A DNA stretch of 64,000 nt from Longimicrobiales bacterium. GTDB lineage: Bacteria; Gemmatimonadota; Gemmatimonadetes; Longimicrobiales; Gaopeijiaceae. The position numbers were made by a program, and so were the translations under genes. Shown here one piece after another: positions 25,220 to 33,983 of this stretch (positions are counted from its first letter, which is position 1; every line of letters starts with the position of its first letter). The stretch lies in NCBI GenBank assembly GCA_951828585.1, contig OX639991.1, positions 62,001 to 126,000 of the forward strand, in the 5' to 3' direction. The notes under the pieces were generated by a model, which saw nothing but the letters and a program-made list of their open reading frames with translations, was not told where the DNA came from and did not search any database.

Positions 25220-26100
25220 CCTCCCACACCTCCCTCCGCGGCGGGCAACGCCGCGGTTCGTACCACCACCTGGTCCGCAAAACGGAGGTCGATCTCCCGG
25301 AGACCGCGGTCCGGCATCCTCTTGTACGCGTCGTTGATGGCAATGACCGCATCGCGCAACCGCCGCTGCGAGATGGGGGGGCGGTACCGGACCCTGAGCC
25401 CCGAGTCGCCGAGCAGGAGCGTGGCTTCCCGGTCCCCCAGGCGGGCCTCCGAGAGGACCGCGAAGACTTCGGGCGCCGCCTCGGCCACACGCGCCATGTC
25501 CCGCGCCAGCATGCGCATCCCCCACGAAGCCGACGCCAGCGAGGTGACCACGCGCAGAACGGGCAGATCGAGGAGGGGGTCGGCGGGGTCCAGGGGGAGC
25601 ACGTTGCCTTTTCGGTCCACCGCCACGACCACCGGCGACGCGACCAAGCCGACCGGGACGGCCTCCTCGACCCTGATCACGAGCGTCGAGGGCAACGCGC
25701 GCTCGACGCCGGCCGACTCCACCAGGGGATGATCCTCGAGACGTGCCGCCATGCGCGCCCGGTCTTCCCACACCGAGACGGCTCCCGTCACGCCCGCCGC
25801 GGCCCGCACCTCATCCTGCGTGAGGTAGCCGGTCCCCTCCACCTCGACCTGATCGACCCGAAAGACCGGGAGCCGTTTCCCGAAATGGACACCCCCCCAG
25901 ACCGCGCATACCGCGACGCCCGCCAACACGGCCACCAGTGTCCCACGGCGCGCCAGCCTCTGCGCGGTCGAGCGGCGCGCTGCCAGACGGCGCGAATCGA
26001 GGGGGTGCACGGGCAGATCCCGGTGCGGCCAACGGCGGCGGAACCGGCGCCCGCCTTCCGCGCTGGAGCGCGGCGGTGCGACATCCTGCCACATGGTCAT
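25216..26100 (-). CDS. ftsQ: Cell division protein FtsQ
   Basis: A 294-residue bitopic divisome protein that links FtsL/FtsB and FtsI/FtsW to the septum. A basic cytoplasmic N-terminus of about 52 residues is followed by one transmembrane helix (about 53-71), a POTRA domain (about 79-147; FRVDQVEVEGTGYLTQDEV) and the FtsQ beta domain (VVVAVDRKGNVLPLDPA). The start MTMW at 26100 shares ATGA with the murC stop; a second ATG two codons later is also possible. murB and ddl, which often sit between murC and ftsQ, are absent here. Confidence 0.93.
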   Translation of the reverse strand: MTMWQDVAPPRSSAEGGRRFRRRWPHRDLPVHPLDSRRLAARRSTAQRLARRGTLVAVLAGVAVCAVWGGVHFGKRLPVFRVDQVEVEGTGYLTQDEVRAAAGVTGAVSVWEDRARMAARLEDHPLVESAGVERALPSTLVIRVEEAVPVGLVASPVVVAVDRKGNVLPLDPADPLLDLPVLRVVTSLASASWGMRMLARDMARVAEAAPEVFAVLSEARLGDREATLLLGDSGLRVRYRPPISQRRLRDAVIAINDAYKRMPDRGLREIDLRFADQVVVRTAALPAAEGGVGG

Positions 26101-27518
26101 GCCGCCTCCTCCCCGCTCCCGTCCCGCGCCCGCAGACGGGCCAGTATGTCGGGTCCGGCGCACTCGATCGAACCGGCCCCCATGACCAGACAAACGTCTC
26201 CGGGCGACAGTTCCTCGCTGACCGCGTCCGCGAGCGTAGCGAAGTCGGCGTGGTAGGTCACCCGCTCCCGGGCGCCGGGTACCGCACTCGCCACCAGCTC
26301 GCCGGTCACGCTGGGAAGCGGGGTCTCGCGGGCGGGGTACACGTCCGTCACCCACACCGCGTCCGCCGCGCCGAGCGCGCCGCCGAACTCGCGGTGGAAG
26401 TCGCGGGTGCGGGTGAAGAGGTGGGGCTGGAAGACCGCGACCAGGCGCCGCCGCGGATTCGCTCCGCGCGCCGCCGCCAGCGTGGCCTCGATCTCGGTGG
26501 GATGGTGCGCGTAGTCGTCGATGACCTTCACCCCGGCCGCGCATCCCAGGAACTCGTAGCGGCGGCAAACTCCCCGGTAGGCGGCCAGCCCGGCGCGGAT
26601 CGCCTCCCACCCCGCCCCGAACGAGCGCCCCACGCCGGCTGCGGCCAACGCGTTGAGCACATTGTGGCGTCCCGGGCCCCGCACGCTCACCTCGATCGCG
26701 CGCCGGCCGTTCTCGTATAGCGCGAAGGTGCTTCCGCGCGTGTGCACGTTGATGCGGGCCGCGCGCAACTGCGCCCCCGCGCCGGTACCGTAGCCGCGGG
26801 TCCGCCGCCCGGCCTCGACCCCGAGACGGGCCGCGCCGGGGTCGTCGTTGCAGACCCACAGGGTGCCCTTCTCGTCAAGACGGTCGAGGAAACCGGAGAA
26901 GGCGGCCCGGACTCCGTTCAGGTCCCCGTAGATGTCCAGATGGTCGGCCTCCACATTGGTGATGACCGCCACTTCGGGAGAGAGCTCATGGAAGGAGCGG
27001 TCGTATTCGTCCGCCTCGACCACGAACACATCCGAGCCGCCCGGGCGCAGGTTCCCGCCCCACCCCATGACCTCGCCGCCCACCACACCCGTCGGATCGA
27101 TGCCGGCGTGCTCCAGGACGTGGGTCGCCATGGCGGTGGTGGTGGTCTTCCCGTGCGTCCCGGCCACGCCGACGACGCGTCCGGCGCCCACCCACTCACC
27201 GAGGGCGCGGGCCCGCTTGGTGACGGGGATGCCCCGCGTCCGGGCCGCCGCCAGTTCGGGGTGATTGGAGGAAACCGCCGACGTCGCGACCACCGCCACG
27301 GCCGACTCCACGTGCGTGGGATCGTGGCCCCGGCTGAAACCCAGGCCGAGGCGCGCAAGGCGGTCGGCCGCACGGCCCGCCTCCAGGTCGCACCCGGTCA
27401 CGCTGCCCCCGGAGCGGAGCACCATCTCGGCCAGCGGCGCCATCCCCGCGCCGGAGACGCCGACGAAGTGCACGACGCCCTGGGCCGCGAGGGAACGGAG
27501 ACCGGCGGGCGCGCTCAT
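26097..27518 (-). CDS. murC: UDP-N-acetylmuramate--L-alanine ligase
   Basis: A cytoplasmic ATP-dependent ligase adding L-Ala to UDP-MurNAc, 473 residues. The N-terminal UDP-binding Rossmann motif is VHFVGVSGAGMAPLAE. The ATP P-loop is GTHGKTT at 120-126, followed by VVEADEYDRSF and ITNVEADHLDIY, which are specific to MurC. The C-terminal domain has IDDYAHHPTEIEATL and VAVFQPHLFTRT. The residue set is complete. Its ATG overlaps the murG stop and its stop overlaps the ftsQ start, so translation is coupled both sides. Confidence 0.97.
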   Translation of the reverse strand: MSAPAGLRSLAAQGVVHFVGVSGAGMAPLAEMVLRSGGSVTGCDLEAGRAADRLARLGLGFSRGHDPTHVESAVAVVATSAVSSNHPELAAARTRGIPVTKRARALGEWVGAGRVVGVAGTHGKTTTTAMATHVLEHAGIDPTGVVGGEVMGWGGNLRPGGSDVFVVEADEYDRSFHELSPEVAVITNVEADHLDIYGDLNGVRAAFSGFLDRLDEKGTLWVCNDDPGAARLGVEAGRRTRGYGTGAGAQLRAARINVHTRGSTFALYENGRRAIEVSVRGPGRHNVLNALAAAGVGRSFGAGWEAIRAGLAAYRGVCRRYEFLGCAAGVKVIDDYAHHPTEIEATLAAARGANPRRRLVAVFQPHLFTRTRDFHREFGGALGAADAVWVTDVYPARETPLPSVTGELVASAVPGARERVTYHADFATLADAVSEELSPGDVCLVMGAGSIECAGPDILARLRARDGSGEEAA

Positions 27519-28723
27519 GAAGTGGGTCCCGCAGGCCGGGGACGGAGCAGCGCGGCGATGGCGGCCGCGACTTCGCGGGCGGCATCGGGGCGGGCACGCT
27601 TCCGGGTGGCCTCCGACATGATGGCAAGCAGGCCGGGGGTGTCGAGGAGGCGCCGCACCTCGCTCCAGAGACGGTCACCGCTCAGGTCGGCGCCGGCAAC
27701 GTCCCGTTCGGGGAGGTGGACCGCGGTCCCGGCCGCCTCGAGGGCGCGGGCGTTCGCGCTCTGATGGTCGTCGGCGGCGGTCGGCAGCGGTACCAGGATC
27801 GCGGGCAGACCCCACGCCAGGAACTCGGAGGTGGCCATGGCCCCGGCGCGTGAAACGACCAGATCGGCCGCCGCCAGTGCCTGGTACATGCGCTCGCCCT
27901 CCAGGTAGGGGACGATCGCGAAGCAGTGGCGCGGCACTCCGGCCAAGGCCGACTGTACCGAGTCGTAGTGGGTGCGTCCGGTCACCCATAAGACGAATAC
28001 GCCATCGCTCGGCATATCGTCTTGCAGTATCTCGATCGTTGCCCGATTCATCTTATGCGCGCCCTGGCTCCCCCCCACCACAAGCACCAGACGTCCCTCG
28101 ACGGGCACGCCCAACGCGCGCCGGGCGGCAGCACAGCCCCGCTGCGCAACCGGTGGAAGGGGGCGGATGGGGTTGCCGGAGTGCAGCACCCGCTCGCGGG
28201 CGCGACCGGGAAGTCCCGCCGCCGCCTCCGGATACGCCAGGTGGATCTGACGCGCCCAGCGCGCCAGGAGACGGGTGGTCTTGCCGGGATGCCGGTTCTG
28301 CTCCTGCAGCACGACCGGAAGTCCCAGCAGTCTGCCCGCGATTCCGGCCGGGGCGGCCACGTAGCCCCCGGTTAGGACCACCGCGGCCGCGCCGCGCCGC
28401 CGGAAGTCGGGAATCAGACGCAGCACCGCGCGCGCCAGCAGCCACAGTGCCCGCGCATTGGCGGCGACGGACCGGAAAAGACCCGCCAGTCCGTTCGGCC
28501 CGCCGCCGCGCTGGCGAATCGCCCCCAGGGGGTTCTGCAGCCCCGCCACCGGCAACAGCCGATACGGGTAGCCCAGCCCGGGCAACTCGGCGGCCTCGAT
28601 ACGCCCTTCGGTGCCCACGAAGTAGGGCTGCACCTCGGGCATCTCGCCCATGAGCGCCTCGGCGATGTTGCGGGCCGGGTGAAAGTGCCCCGCGGTTCCG
28701 CCTCCGGAGAAGACCACCATCAT
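27515..28723 (-). CDS. murG: Undecaprenyl-PP-MurNAc-pentapeptide GlcNAc transferase MurG
   Basis: A peripheral GT28 glycosyltransferase of 402 residues that converts lipid I to lipid II. The first glycine-rich loop is VFSGGGTAGHFHPA near the N-terminus, the second VVLTGGYVAAPAGIAG. The UDP-GlcNAc site includes LQEQNRHPGKTTRLLA and VVGGSQGAHKMNR, then VVSRAGAMATSEF and LVPLPTAADDHQSANA. It is about 40 residues longer than E. coli MurG. Two ATG codons are consecutive at the start; the first (28723) overlaps the ftsW stop as ATGA. Confidence 0.96.
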   Translation of the reverse strand: MMVVFSGGGTAGHFHPARNIAEALMGEMPEVQPYFVGTEGRIEAAELPGLGYPYRLLPVAGLQNPLGAIRQRGGGPNGLAGLFRSVAANARALWLLARAVLRLIPDFRRRGAAAVVLTGGYVAAPAGIAGRLLGLPVVLQEQNRHPGKTTRLLARWARQIHLAYPEAAAGLPGRARERVLHSGNPIRPLPPVAQRGCAAARRALGVPVEGRLVLVVGGSQGAHKMNRATIEILQDDMPSDGVFVLWVTGRTHYDSVQSALAGVPRHCFAIVPYLEGERMYQALAAADLVVSRAGAMATSEFLAWGLPAILVPLPTAADDHQSANARALEAAGTAVHLPERDVAGADLSGDRLWSEVRRLLDTPGLLAIMSEATRKRARPDAAREVAAAIAALLRPRPAGPTS

Positions 28724-29946
28724 GCCTCTCCTCCGGGGGCCTCGCGCGCTACGGCCAGCAACATTCCCACGGCCGCGAGCATGACCACCAGGTTGGTTCG
28801 GCCGAAGGAGATGAACGGCAGAGAGAGTCCCGTCGCGGGAAAGACCCCCAGCCCCACGCCGATGTGGAGGAAGGCCTGCAGCCCGATCAGCGACACGATC
28901 CCCACCGCGAGCAGCTGACTGAAGAGGTTGCGTGCCTGGCGCGCGATCCGGAATCCCACAACGATCAGCGCCAGAAAGCACAGGATGACGGCCACCGCGC
29001 CCGCGAACCCCCACTCCTCGCCGATCATGGCGAAGATGAAGTCGTTGTGCGCCTCCGGCAGGAACCCGAACTTCTGGCGCCCCTCGCCGAAACCAACCCC
29101 GGTCACGCCGCCGGAACCGAGCGCCACAAGACTCTGGTAGGTCTGGAAGACGGGCCCGTCGGAGGCGGTGCCCGGATCGAGCAGCAGGGACTTCCACCGG
29201 GCCCCGCGGTATCCCGACACCAGCACGGACCCCGCCAGCGGGATGAGCAACAGGCCCAGAAACACGAAGTGGCCGATGCGGGCGCCGCCCGCGAAGACCA
29301 TGGTCATTCCGGTGGCGGTGATCAGACACGCGGTCGACAGGTCGGGTTCCAGCAGGATCGGCAGCAGGACCAGACCCCAGCCGACCAGGAACGGGGCCAG
29401 TCCGCGCCGGAGGCTTCGCAGGTATTCGCGTTTGCGAACCAGCATCGCGGCCGTCCACGCGACGACCGCCAGCTTGGCCAGGTCGGACGGCTGGACCGTC
29501 ACCCCGACGCGCAGCCATCTCCGGGCGCCGTTGACCTCGGGCGCGATGGCGTGTGTGAAGGGAAGAATGACGACGATCAGCAGGGCCAGCGAGCCCAGCA
29601 TCAGGTGGGGCGCGAAGCGCTGCCAGTAGCCGGTCGGGACGCGGGCGCAGACGAACATGGCCAGGAGCCCGATCAGCACGCCGGTCGCCTGTCGTCCGAC
29701 GTAGTGGTAGTGAGGCAGCTCGACCCGCTGCGCCATCACCGAGCTCGCGCTGTGAAGGGTGAGGAGGCCGAAGAGGAGGAGAGTGCCGATGAGGGCGACG
29801 ATGATCATGGGTTCCCAGCCGTGCCCGAGTCCGGTGGCGGGAAGCGAAAAGCGGGACTTGGGGGCAACGTCCAGCGTCCAGGCAAGAGAGCGCCCCTGGT
29901 TCCGGAGATTCCAGGGGGCGACCTGCCGTCGCAGCCGGGTGTTCAC
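28720..29946 (-). CDS. ftsW: Septal peptidoglycan polymerase FtsW
   Basis: A SEDS-family lipid II glycosyltransferase of 408 residues with about ten transmembrane segments. Recognised motifs are HSASSVMA, the catalytic-loop region GARRWLRVGVTVQPSDLAKLAVV, PDLSTACLI, FGFLPEAHNDFIFAMIGEEWGF and the C-terminal GLSLPFISFGRTNLV. The start is GTG at 29946 (VNTRLRRQ), forming GTGA with the murD stop; a longer frame exists only by reading into murD. It precedes murG and would work with FtsI from the same cluster. Confidence 0.96.
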   Translation of the reverse strand: MNTRLRRQVAPWNLRNQGRSLAWTLDVAPKSRFSLPATGLGHGWEPMIIVALIGTLLLFGLLTLHSASSVMAQRVELPHYHYVGRQATGVLIGLLAMFVCARVPTGYWQRFAPHLMLGSLALLIVVILPFTHAIAPEVNGARRWLRVGVTVQPSDLAKLAVVAWTAAMLVRKREYLRSLRRGLAPFLVGWGLVLLPILLEPDLSTACLITATGMTMVFAGGARIGHFVFLGLLLIPLAGSVLVSGYRGARWKSLLLDPGTASDGPVFQTYQSLVALGSGGVTGVGFGEGRQKFGFLPEAHNDFIFAMIGEEWGFAGAVAVILCFLALIVVGFRIARQARNLFSQLLAVGIVSLIGLQAFLHIGVGLGVFPATGLSLPFISFGRTNLVVMLAAVGMLLAVAREAPGGEA

Positions 29947-31334
29947 CGTCCGCCTCCCGGCGCCAGGGTGCGGAAGGCGTCGCCCCGGGCTTGGTAGTTC
30001 GCGAACATGTCGAAGCTGGAACACGCCGGCGCGAGCAGGACCGTATCGCCCGGCCGCGCCGCCGCCCGGCCCGCGGCCACCACCTCCTCGAAGTCGCCCT
30101 CGATACGCCTCACCACCACCCCGCCCCCCACGGCCGCTCCGATCTCCGCCCCCGCCCTCGCGCCCGCGGACCCGTAGACCACCACGGTGTGGACCCGCCC
30201 CCTCGTCGCGGGTACCAGGCCACCGAAGTCCTCGCCCTTGTCGGTCCCGCCCACCAGCATCACGATGGGGCCGTCCAGGCTTGCGAGCGCGCTCGCCGCG
30301 GCGGCCACGTTCGTCGCCTTGGAGTCGTTCACCCAGAGGACCCCGCCGAAGGTACCCACGGGTTCGAGCCGGTGGGGCAGCGGTGGGAAGGAGCGGAGCG
30401 CGGCCGGGGCGGTGGCGCTGCCCCCCCCCGAGGCGGCCGCGGCCAGGAGTGCGGCCAGGGCGTTGGCGAGGTTGTGGCGGCCCAGAAGCCGTACGTCGCA
30501 GGAGGCCGCCACCCGGCGCGGCCCGTCGCGGTCGCCGCAGTCTAGCATCAGGTCGCCGCCCGACAGGAACGCGCCCGGCGTCTGGGTTGTTTCGGTCGAG
30601 AAGGCCAGGTGCGTACCCGGCACGCCCCCGGCCATCGCCAGCACGGCGGGGTCGTCGCCGTTGACGACCCAGGTGGTGTTCCCGTCGCCGGCCTCGAAGA
30701 GGCGCCGCTTGTCGCGGTGGTAGTCCGCCACCGTGGCGTAGCGGTCCATGTGGTCGACACCCAGGTTCGTCATGACGCCCACGTCCGGGGTCAGGTCCCG
30801 GATGTCCGCCAGCTGGAACGACGACAGCTCCAGCACGATCCGGTCCGCCGCGGGGTCCGTGGCGGCGAGGGTGGACGCGGGCGGCCCCAGGCCCCCCCCG
30901 ATGTTCCCCCCCAGGGCCACGTCCACGCCCGCCTCGCGCAGGAGGTGGGCGCAGAGCGCCGCGGTGGTGGTCTTCCCGTTCGTGCCGGTCACGATCGTCA
31001 GTGGACTCGAGATGAACCGGCAGGCGAACTCAGGCTCCGATACCCAAGCGACACCCCGTGCGCGAAGGGCGGCGAGAACCGGTGCGCGGGGCGGGATTCC
31101 CGGGCTGACGACGACGGTGTCCGCCGAGGCGATGGCCTCGATGTCGTGCCCGCCCAGCCGGACCTCGGCACCGAGGTCTCGCAGGGCGGTTCCACGAGCT
31201 GCAACTGGGTCCTCGCTGTTCGCATCCGTGACATGAACTTTCGCTCCTTTCAGAAGGGCCAGCCGGGCCGCGGCGTCTCCGCTGGCGCCCAACCCGATCA
31301 CGGCGACCTTGTTTGTGTCTCTCTCTTCCTTCAC
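29943..31334 (-). CDS. murD: UDP-N-acetylmuramoylalanine--D-glutamate ligase
   Basis: The second Mur ligase, adding D-Glu, 463 residues. The N-terminal domain has VAVIGLGASGDAAARL, the P-loop is GTNGKTT at 117-123, followed by GNIGGGL, LELSSFQLADI and NLGVDHMDRY. The C-terminal domain has WVNDSKATNVAAAASAL and LAPACSSFDMFANYQARGDAF, all diagnostic of MurD. The start is GTG at 31334, overlapping the mraY stop. The frame remains open far into mraY in another register and should not be used to extend it. Confidence 0.97.
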   Translation of the reverse strand: MKEERDTNKVAVIGLGASGDAAARLALLKGAKVHVTDANSEDPVAARGTALRDLGAEVRLGGHDIEAIASADTVVVSPGIPPRAPVLAALRARGVAWVSEPEFACRFISSPLTIVTGTNGKTTTAALCAHLLREAGVDVALGGNIGGGLGPPASTLAATDPAADRIVLELSSFQLADIRDLTPDVGVMTNLGVDHMDRYATVADYHRDKRRLFEAGDGNTTWVVNGDDPAVLAMAGGVPGTHLAFSTETTQTPGAFLSGGDLMLDCGDRDGPRRVAASCDVRLLGRHNLANALAALLAAAASGGGSATAPAALRSFPPLPHRLEPVGTFGGVLWVNDSKATNVAAAASALASLDGPIVMLVGGTDKGEDFGGLVPATRGRVHTVVVYGSAGARAGAEIGAAVGGGVVVRRIEGDFEEVVAAGRAAARPGDTVLLAPACSSFDMFANYQARGDAFRTLAPGGGR

Positions 31335-32434
31335 CTGAGCTTGAGGGTGGCGAAGCCGACCATCGCGCAGAGGATTCCCAGGATCCAGAACCGTACCACG
31401 ACCTGCTCGTTCTTCCATCCAACCATCTGGAAGTGGTGGTGGATGGGGGCACATCTGAAGACGCGCCGGCCTTCGCCGTAGCGCCATTTCGTGTATTTGA
31501 AGTACCGCCGCTGGATGATCACCGAGGCCGCCTCGGCCGCGAAGACGCCGCCCACGGCCAGCAGCAGCAGCTCGGCCTTGAGCAGCACGGCCATGGCGCC
31601 CAGGGCGCCGCCGAGCGCGAGCGACCCCGTGTCGCCCATGATCACCTGGGCGGGCTGCGCGTTGTACCACAGAAACCCCAGCGCGGCGCCGGTGATCGCG
31701 GCGGCGAAGACTGCCAGCTCCCCGGCGCCGGGCAGGTAGAACAGTCCCAGATAGGCTGAGGTGTCCACCCGCCCGATCACGTAGGCGAAGACCCCGAAGG
31801 CGCCCGTGGCGATCGCCGCCAGTCCGGGCGCGAGGCCATCGAGGCCGTCGGTCATGTTGACCGAGTGGGTTGCCCCGTTGAGCACCACCGTGACCCACAG
31901 CAAGTAGGCCGGCGCGGTGAAGACCAGCTGCCACTCGTCGAAGACGGGCAGGTTGGTGGTCGTGGCACCGACCGCGGATGCGGGGGCCTTCAGCACCAGG
32001 AACAGTCCCAATGCCAGTCCCAGACCGAGCGACCCGGCCCACTTGTAGCGCTCGACCAGGCCCTTGGGGGTGCGGCGCACCACCTTCAGGTAGTCGTCGA
32101 GGAATCCCAGCGACCCCATCCAGAGCATGACCACCAGGGCGATCACGGTGTAGGAGTTCGCCAGCTCCGCCCACAGCAGCGTCGAGAGCGTGGCCACACC
32201 GACGATCAACAGCCCCCCCATGTTGGCCTTGGCTCCGTTCCTGTCGTGGTGCCCGTTCCTCCCGGGGACATCGACGATGTCTCGGCGCTTGAGCCAGGCG
32301 ATCACGCGGCGGCCGAGCAGCAGCGTCAGCACCAGCGAAGTCGCCATCGCCCCGGCAGACCGCACGGTGATGTAGTTGAAGAGGTTGAAGACGATGTGCA
32401 GGTCTTCGAGCCTGGGGAGCAGGTGGTAGAGCAT
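31331..32434 (-). CDS. mraY: Phospho-MurNAc-pentapeptide transferase MraY
   Basis: A polytopic transferase of 367 residues that makes lipid I from UDP-MurNAc-pentapeptide and undecaprenyl phosphate. It has NGHHDRNGAKANMGGLLIV with a shortened form of the usual K-x-GTPTMGG loop, the catalytic region NGATHSVNMTDGLDGLAPG, LGFLWYNAQPAQVIMGDTGSLALGG and the PIHHHFQMVGWKNEQVVVRFW motif. The ATG at 32434 (MLYHLLPRLEDLH) is inside the GCATCAG repeat flanking an inserted element. The frame continues upstream through that element and could mis-extend the protein by 89 residues. Confidence 0.96.
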   Translation of the reverse strand: MLYHLLPRLEDLHIVFNLFNYITVRSAGAMATSLVLTLLLGRRVIAWLKRRDIVDVPGRNGHHDRNGAKANMGGLLIVGVATLSTLLWAELANSYTVIALVVMLWMGSLGFLDDYLKVVRRTPKGLVERYKWAGSLGLGLALGLFLVLKAPASAVGATTTNLPVFDEWQLVFTAPAYLLWVTVVLNGATHSVNMTDGLDGLAPGLAAIATGAFGVFAYVIGRVDTSAYLGLFYLPGAGELAVFAAAITGAALGFLWYNAQPAQVIMGDTGSLALGGALGAMAVLLKAELLLLAVGGVFAAEAASVIIQRRYFKYTKWRYGEGRRVFRCAPIHHHFQMVGWKNEQVVVRFWILGILCAMVGFATLKLR

Positions 32435-32437
32435 CAG

Positions 32438-32606
32438 CAGTCCGTGGACGAGTCCGCCCGAGCACGGAGAGCGGTGAGGCGCCGGGCTGGCAAGGCGCGA
32501 CGAGAGGTGAATAGCACCGCTATTCGCCCGAGGAGCAACGCAGAGCGAAGCGGTCCAGCCCGGATGCACCGCCGCTCGAATGCCGGGGGGATCTTGTTCG
32601 CGAGCT
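32438..32606. mobile_element. Short inverted-repeat element, copy C, between murF and mraY
   Basis: A 169-bp copy of the element at 5524-5864, equal in length, with ends CAGTCCGTGGACGAG and CTTGTTCGCGAGCT as degenerate inverted repeats. The central hairpin is GAATAGC-ACC-GCTATTC: the stem is conserved while the loop differs from copies A and B. It is flanked by the 7-bp direct repeat GCATCAG (32431-32437 and 32607-32613). On the coding strand this is CTGATGC; the left copy supplies the mraY ATG and the right copy the murF TGA. Removing the element and one repeat restores a TGATG overlap. Confidence 0.85.
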
Positions 32607-32609
32607 GCA

Positions 32610-33983
32610 TCAGGTACTCCCTTCCCCAAAGGAGGACTCCAGCACCGGAATGAGCCGCTCGAGACGGACGCCGCGCGATGCCTTGAGGAGGACCGCGTCA
32701 CCGGGCTCGATCATGCGCGGGAGGAGACGGGCCAGCTCGTGCGGATCCTCGACCCGGTCGATGCGGTCGTCCGCGACGCCCTGGGCCGCCCGAGCGAAGG
32801 CGCCGGTCAGGATGATCCGGTCGAGGTCGGTGCACAGCACCTCCGCCAGCGTCTCGCGGTGGATGGCGGCGGACCGTTCCCCGAGCTCGAGCATGGTCCC
32901 CAGCACGGCCACCCGCCGACCCGGCGCCTCCATGGCCATCAGGGTGCAGGCAGCGGCCGCAACCCCGGCGGCGTTGGCGTTGTAGCAGTCCACCAGCAGG
33001 GTCAGGCCGCCCACGCCGCGGACCTCGCCGCGCATGGCGCGCGCCCGCACCGCCGAGACCCCCGCCGCCGCTTCCTTCTCGTCGACGTGCAACTCACGGG
33101 CGACGGCCAGCGCGAGCAGCGCGTTGTAGACGTTGTGCGCACCGGGGATCCCGAGCGACACCGGCTCGCCCTGCCAGGTGAAGGCGTAGGAGCCGTCATG
33201 GCGGCAGCTGACGTCGTGGGGCTGGAGGTCGGCGTCCGCAAGGTCGGTCCAGCCGCAAATCCTGGCGCCCGGGTGGATCGTGCGGGCTTCGTGCACCAGT
33301 TCGGCGGGATCGTCGCCGACCACCGCCGTGCCTCTGCCGCCGAGCGCGCGCACCAGATCCAGCTTCTCGGCGAGTACGCCGCGCAGATCCGCCAGCCGCT
33401 CGGTGTGAGTCTCCGAAACGGTGGTGACCACCGCCACCGTGGGGCGCGCGATCCGGGCCAGCTCCGCGATCTCCCCGGGCTCGTTGGTCCCCATCTCCAG
33501 CACCAGGGTTGTGGTGTGGTCCGGCATCGAGAGGATGGTCCTGGGAACGCCCACCCGGTTGTTGTAGTTGGCCATCGTGCCGTGGGCCTGATGGCTCGCC
33601 GACACGGTGCCCAGAGTCATGTCCTTGACCGTCGTCTTGCCCGACGAGCCGGTGATCCCGACCACGGGAATATCCGCCTGTTCGCGCCGATGCAGCGCCA
33701 GGTCGCCGAGCGCGGTGAGGGTGTCGGGGACGCGATAGACCGGGACCGCGCAGTCGCCCGGATCCCGATGCGACACCACCGCCCCACACCCCGCCGCGAC
33801 CGCCTGCGGCACAAAGGCGTGGCCGTCGAAGCGTTCCCCCTCGAGCGCGACGAAGACGTCGCCGGGACCCAGGGTGCGCGTATCGGTGGAGATGTCGCGA
33901 TAGAGGCGAGCGGGATCGCCGCCGGGCAGCCCCAGGGCGCGCCGCACCGACGCGTCGCTCCAGCGGAAGGTGGCCGCGCTCAT
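32610..33983 (-). CDS. murF: UDP-MurNAc-tripeptide--D-alanyl-D-alanine ligase
   Basis: Adds D-Ala-D-Ala to complete the UDP-MurNAc-pentapeptide; 457 residues. The N-terminal domain has STDTRTLGPGDVFVALEGERFDG, the P-loop is TGSSGKTT (111-118), then ANYNNRVGVPRTIL, LEMGTNEPGEIAEL and the C-terminal DCYNANAAGVAAA, all MurF hallmarks. Its ATG overlaps the murE stop (ATGA). The TGA stop lies in the repeat flanking an inserted inverted-repeat element, so coupling to mraY has been lost or altered. No ddl is encoded nearby, so D-Ala-D-Ala must come from elsewhere. Confidence 0.97.
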   Translation of the reverse strand: MSAATFRWSDASVRRALGLPGGDPARLYRDISTDTRTLGPGDVFVALEGERFDGHAFVPQAVAAGCGAVVSHRDPGDCAVPVYRVPDTLTALGDLALHRREQADIPVVGITGSSGKTTVKDMTLGTVSASHQAHGTMANYNNRVGVPRTILSMPDHTTTLVLEMGTNEPGEIAELARIARPTVAVVTTVSETHTERLADLRGVLAEKLDLVRALGGRGTAVVGDDPAELVHEARTIHPGARICGWTDLADADLQPHDVSCRHDGSYAFTWQGEPVSLGIPGAHNVYNALLALAVARELHVDEKEAAAGVSAVRARAMRGEVRGVGGLTLLVDCYNANAAGVAAAACTLMAMEAPGRRVAVLGTMLELGERSAAIHRETLAEVLCTDLDRIILTGAFARAAQGVADDRIDRVEDPHELARLLPRMIEPGDAVLLKASRGVRLERLIPVLESSFGEGST

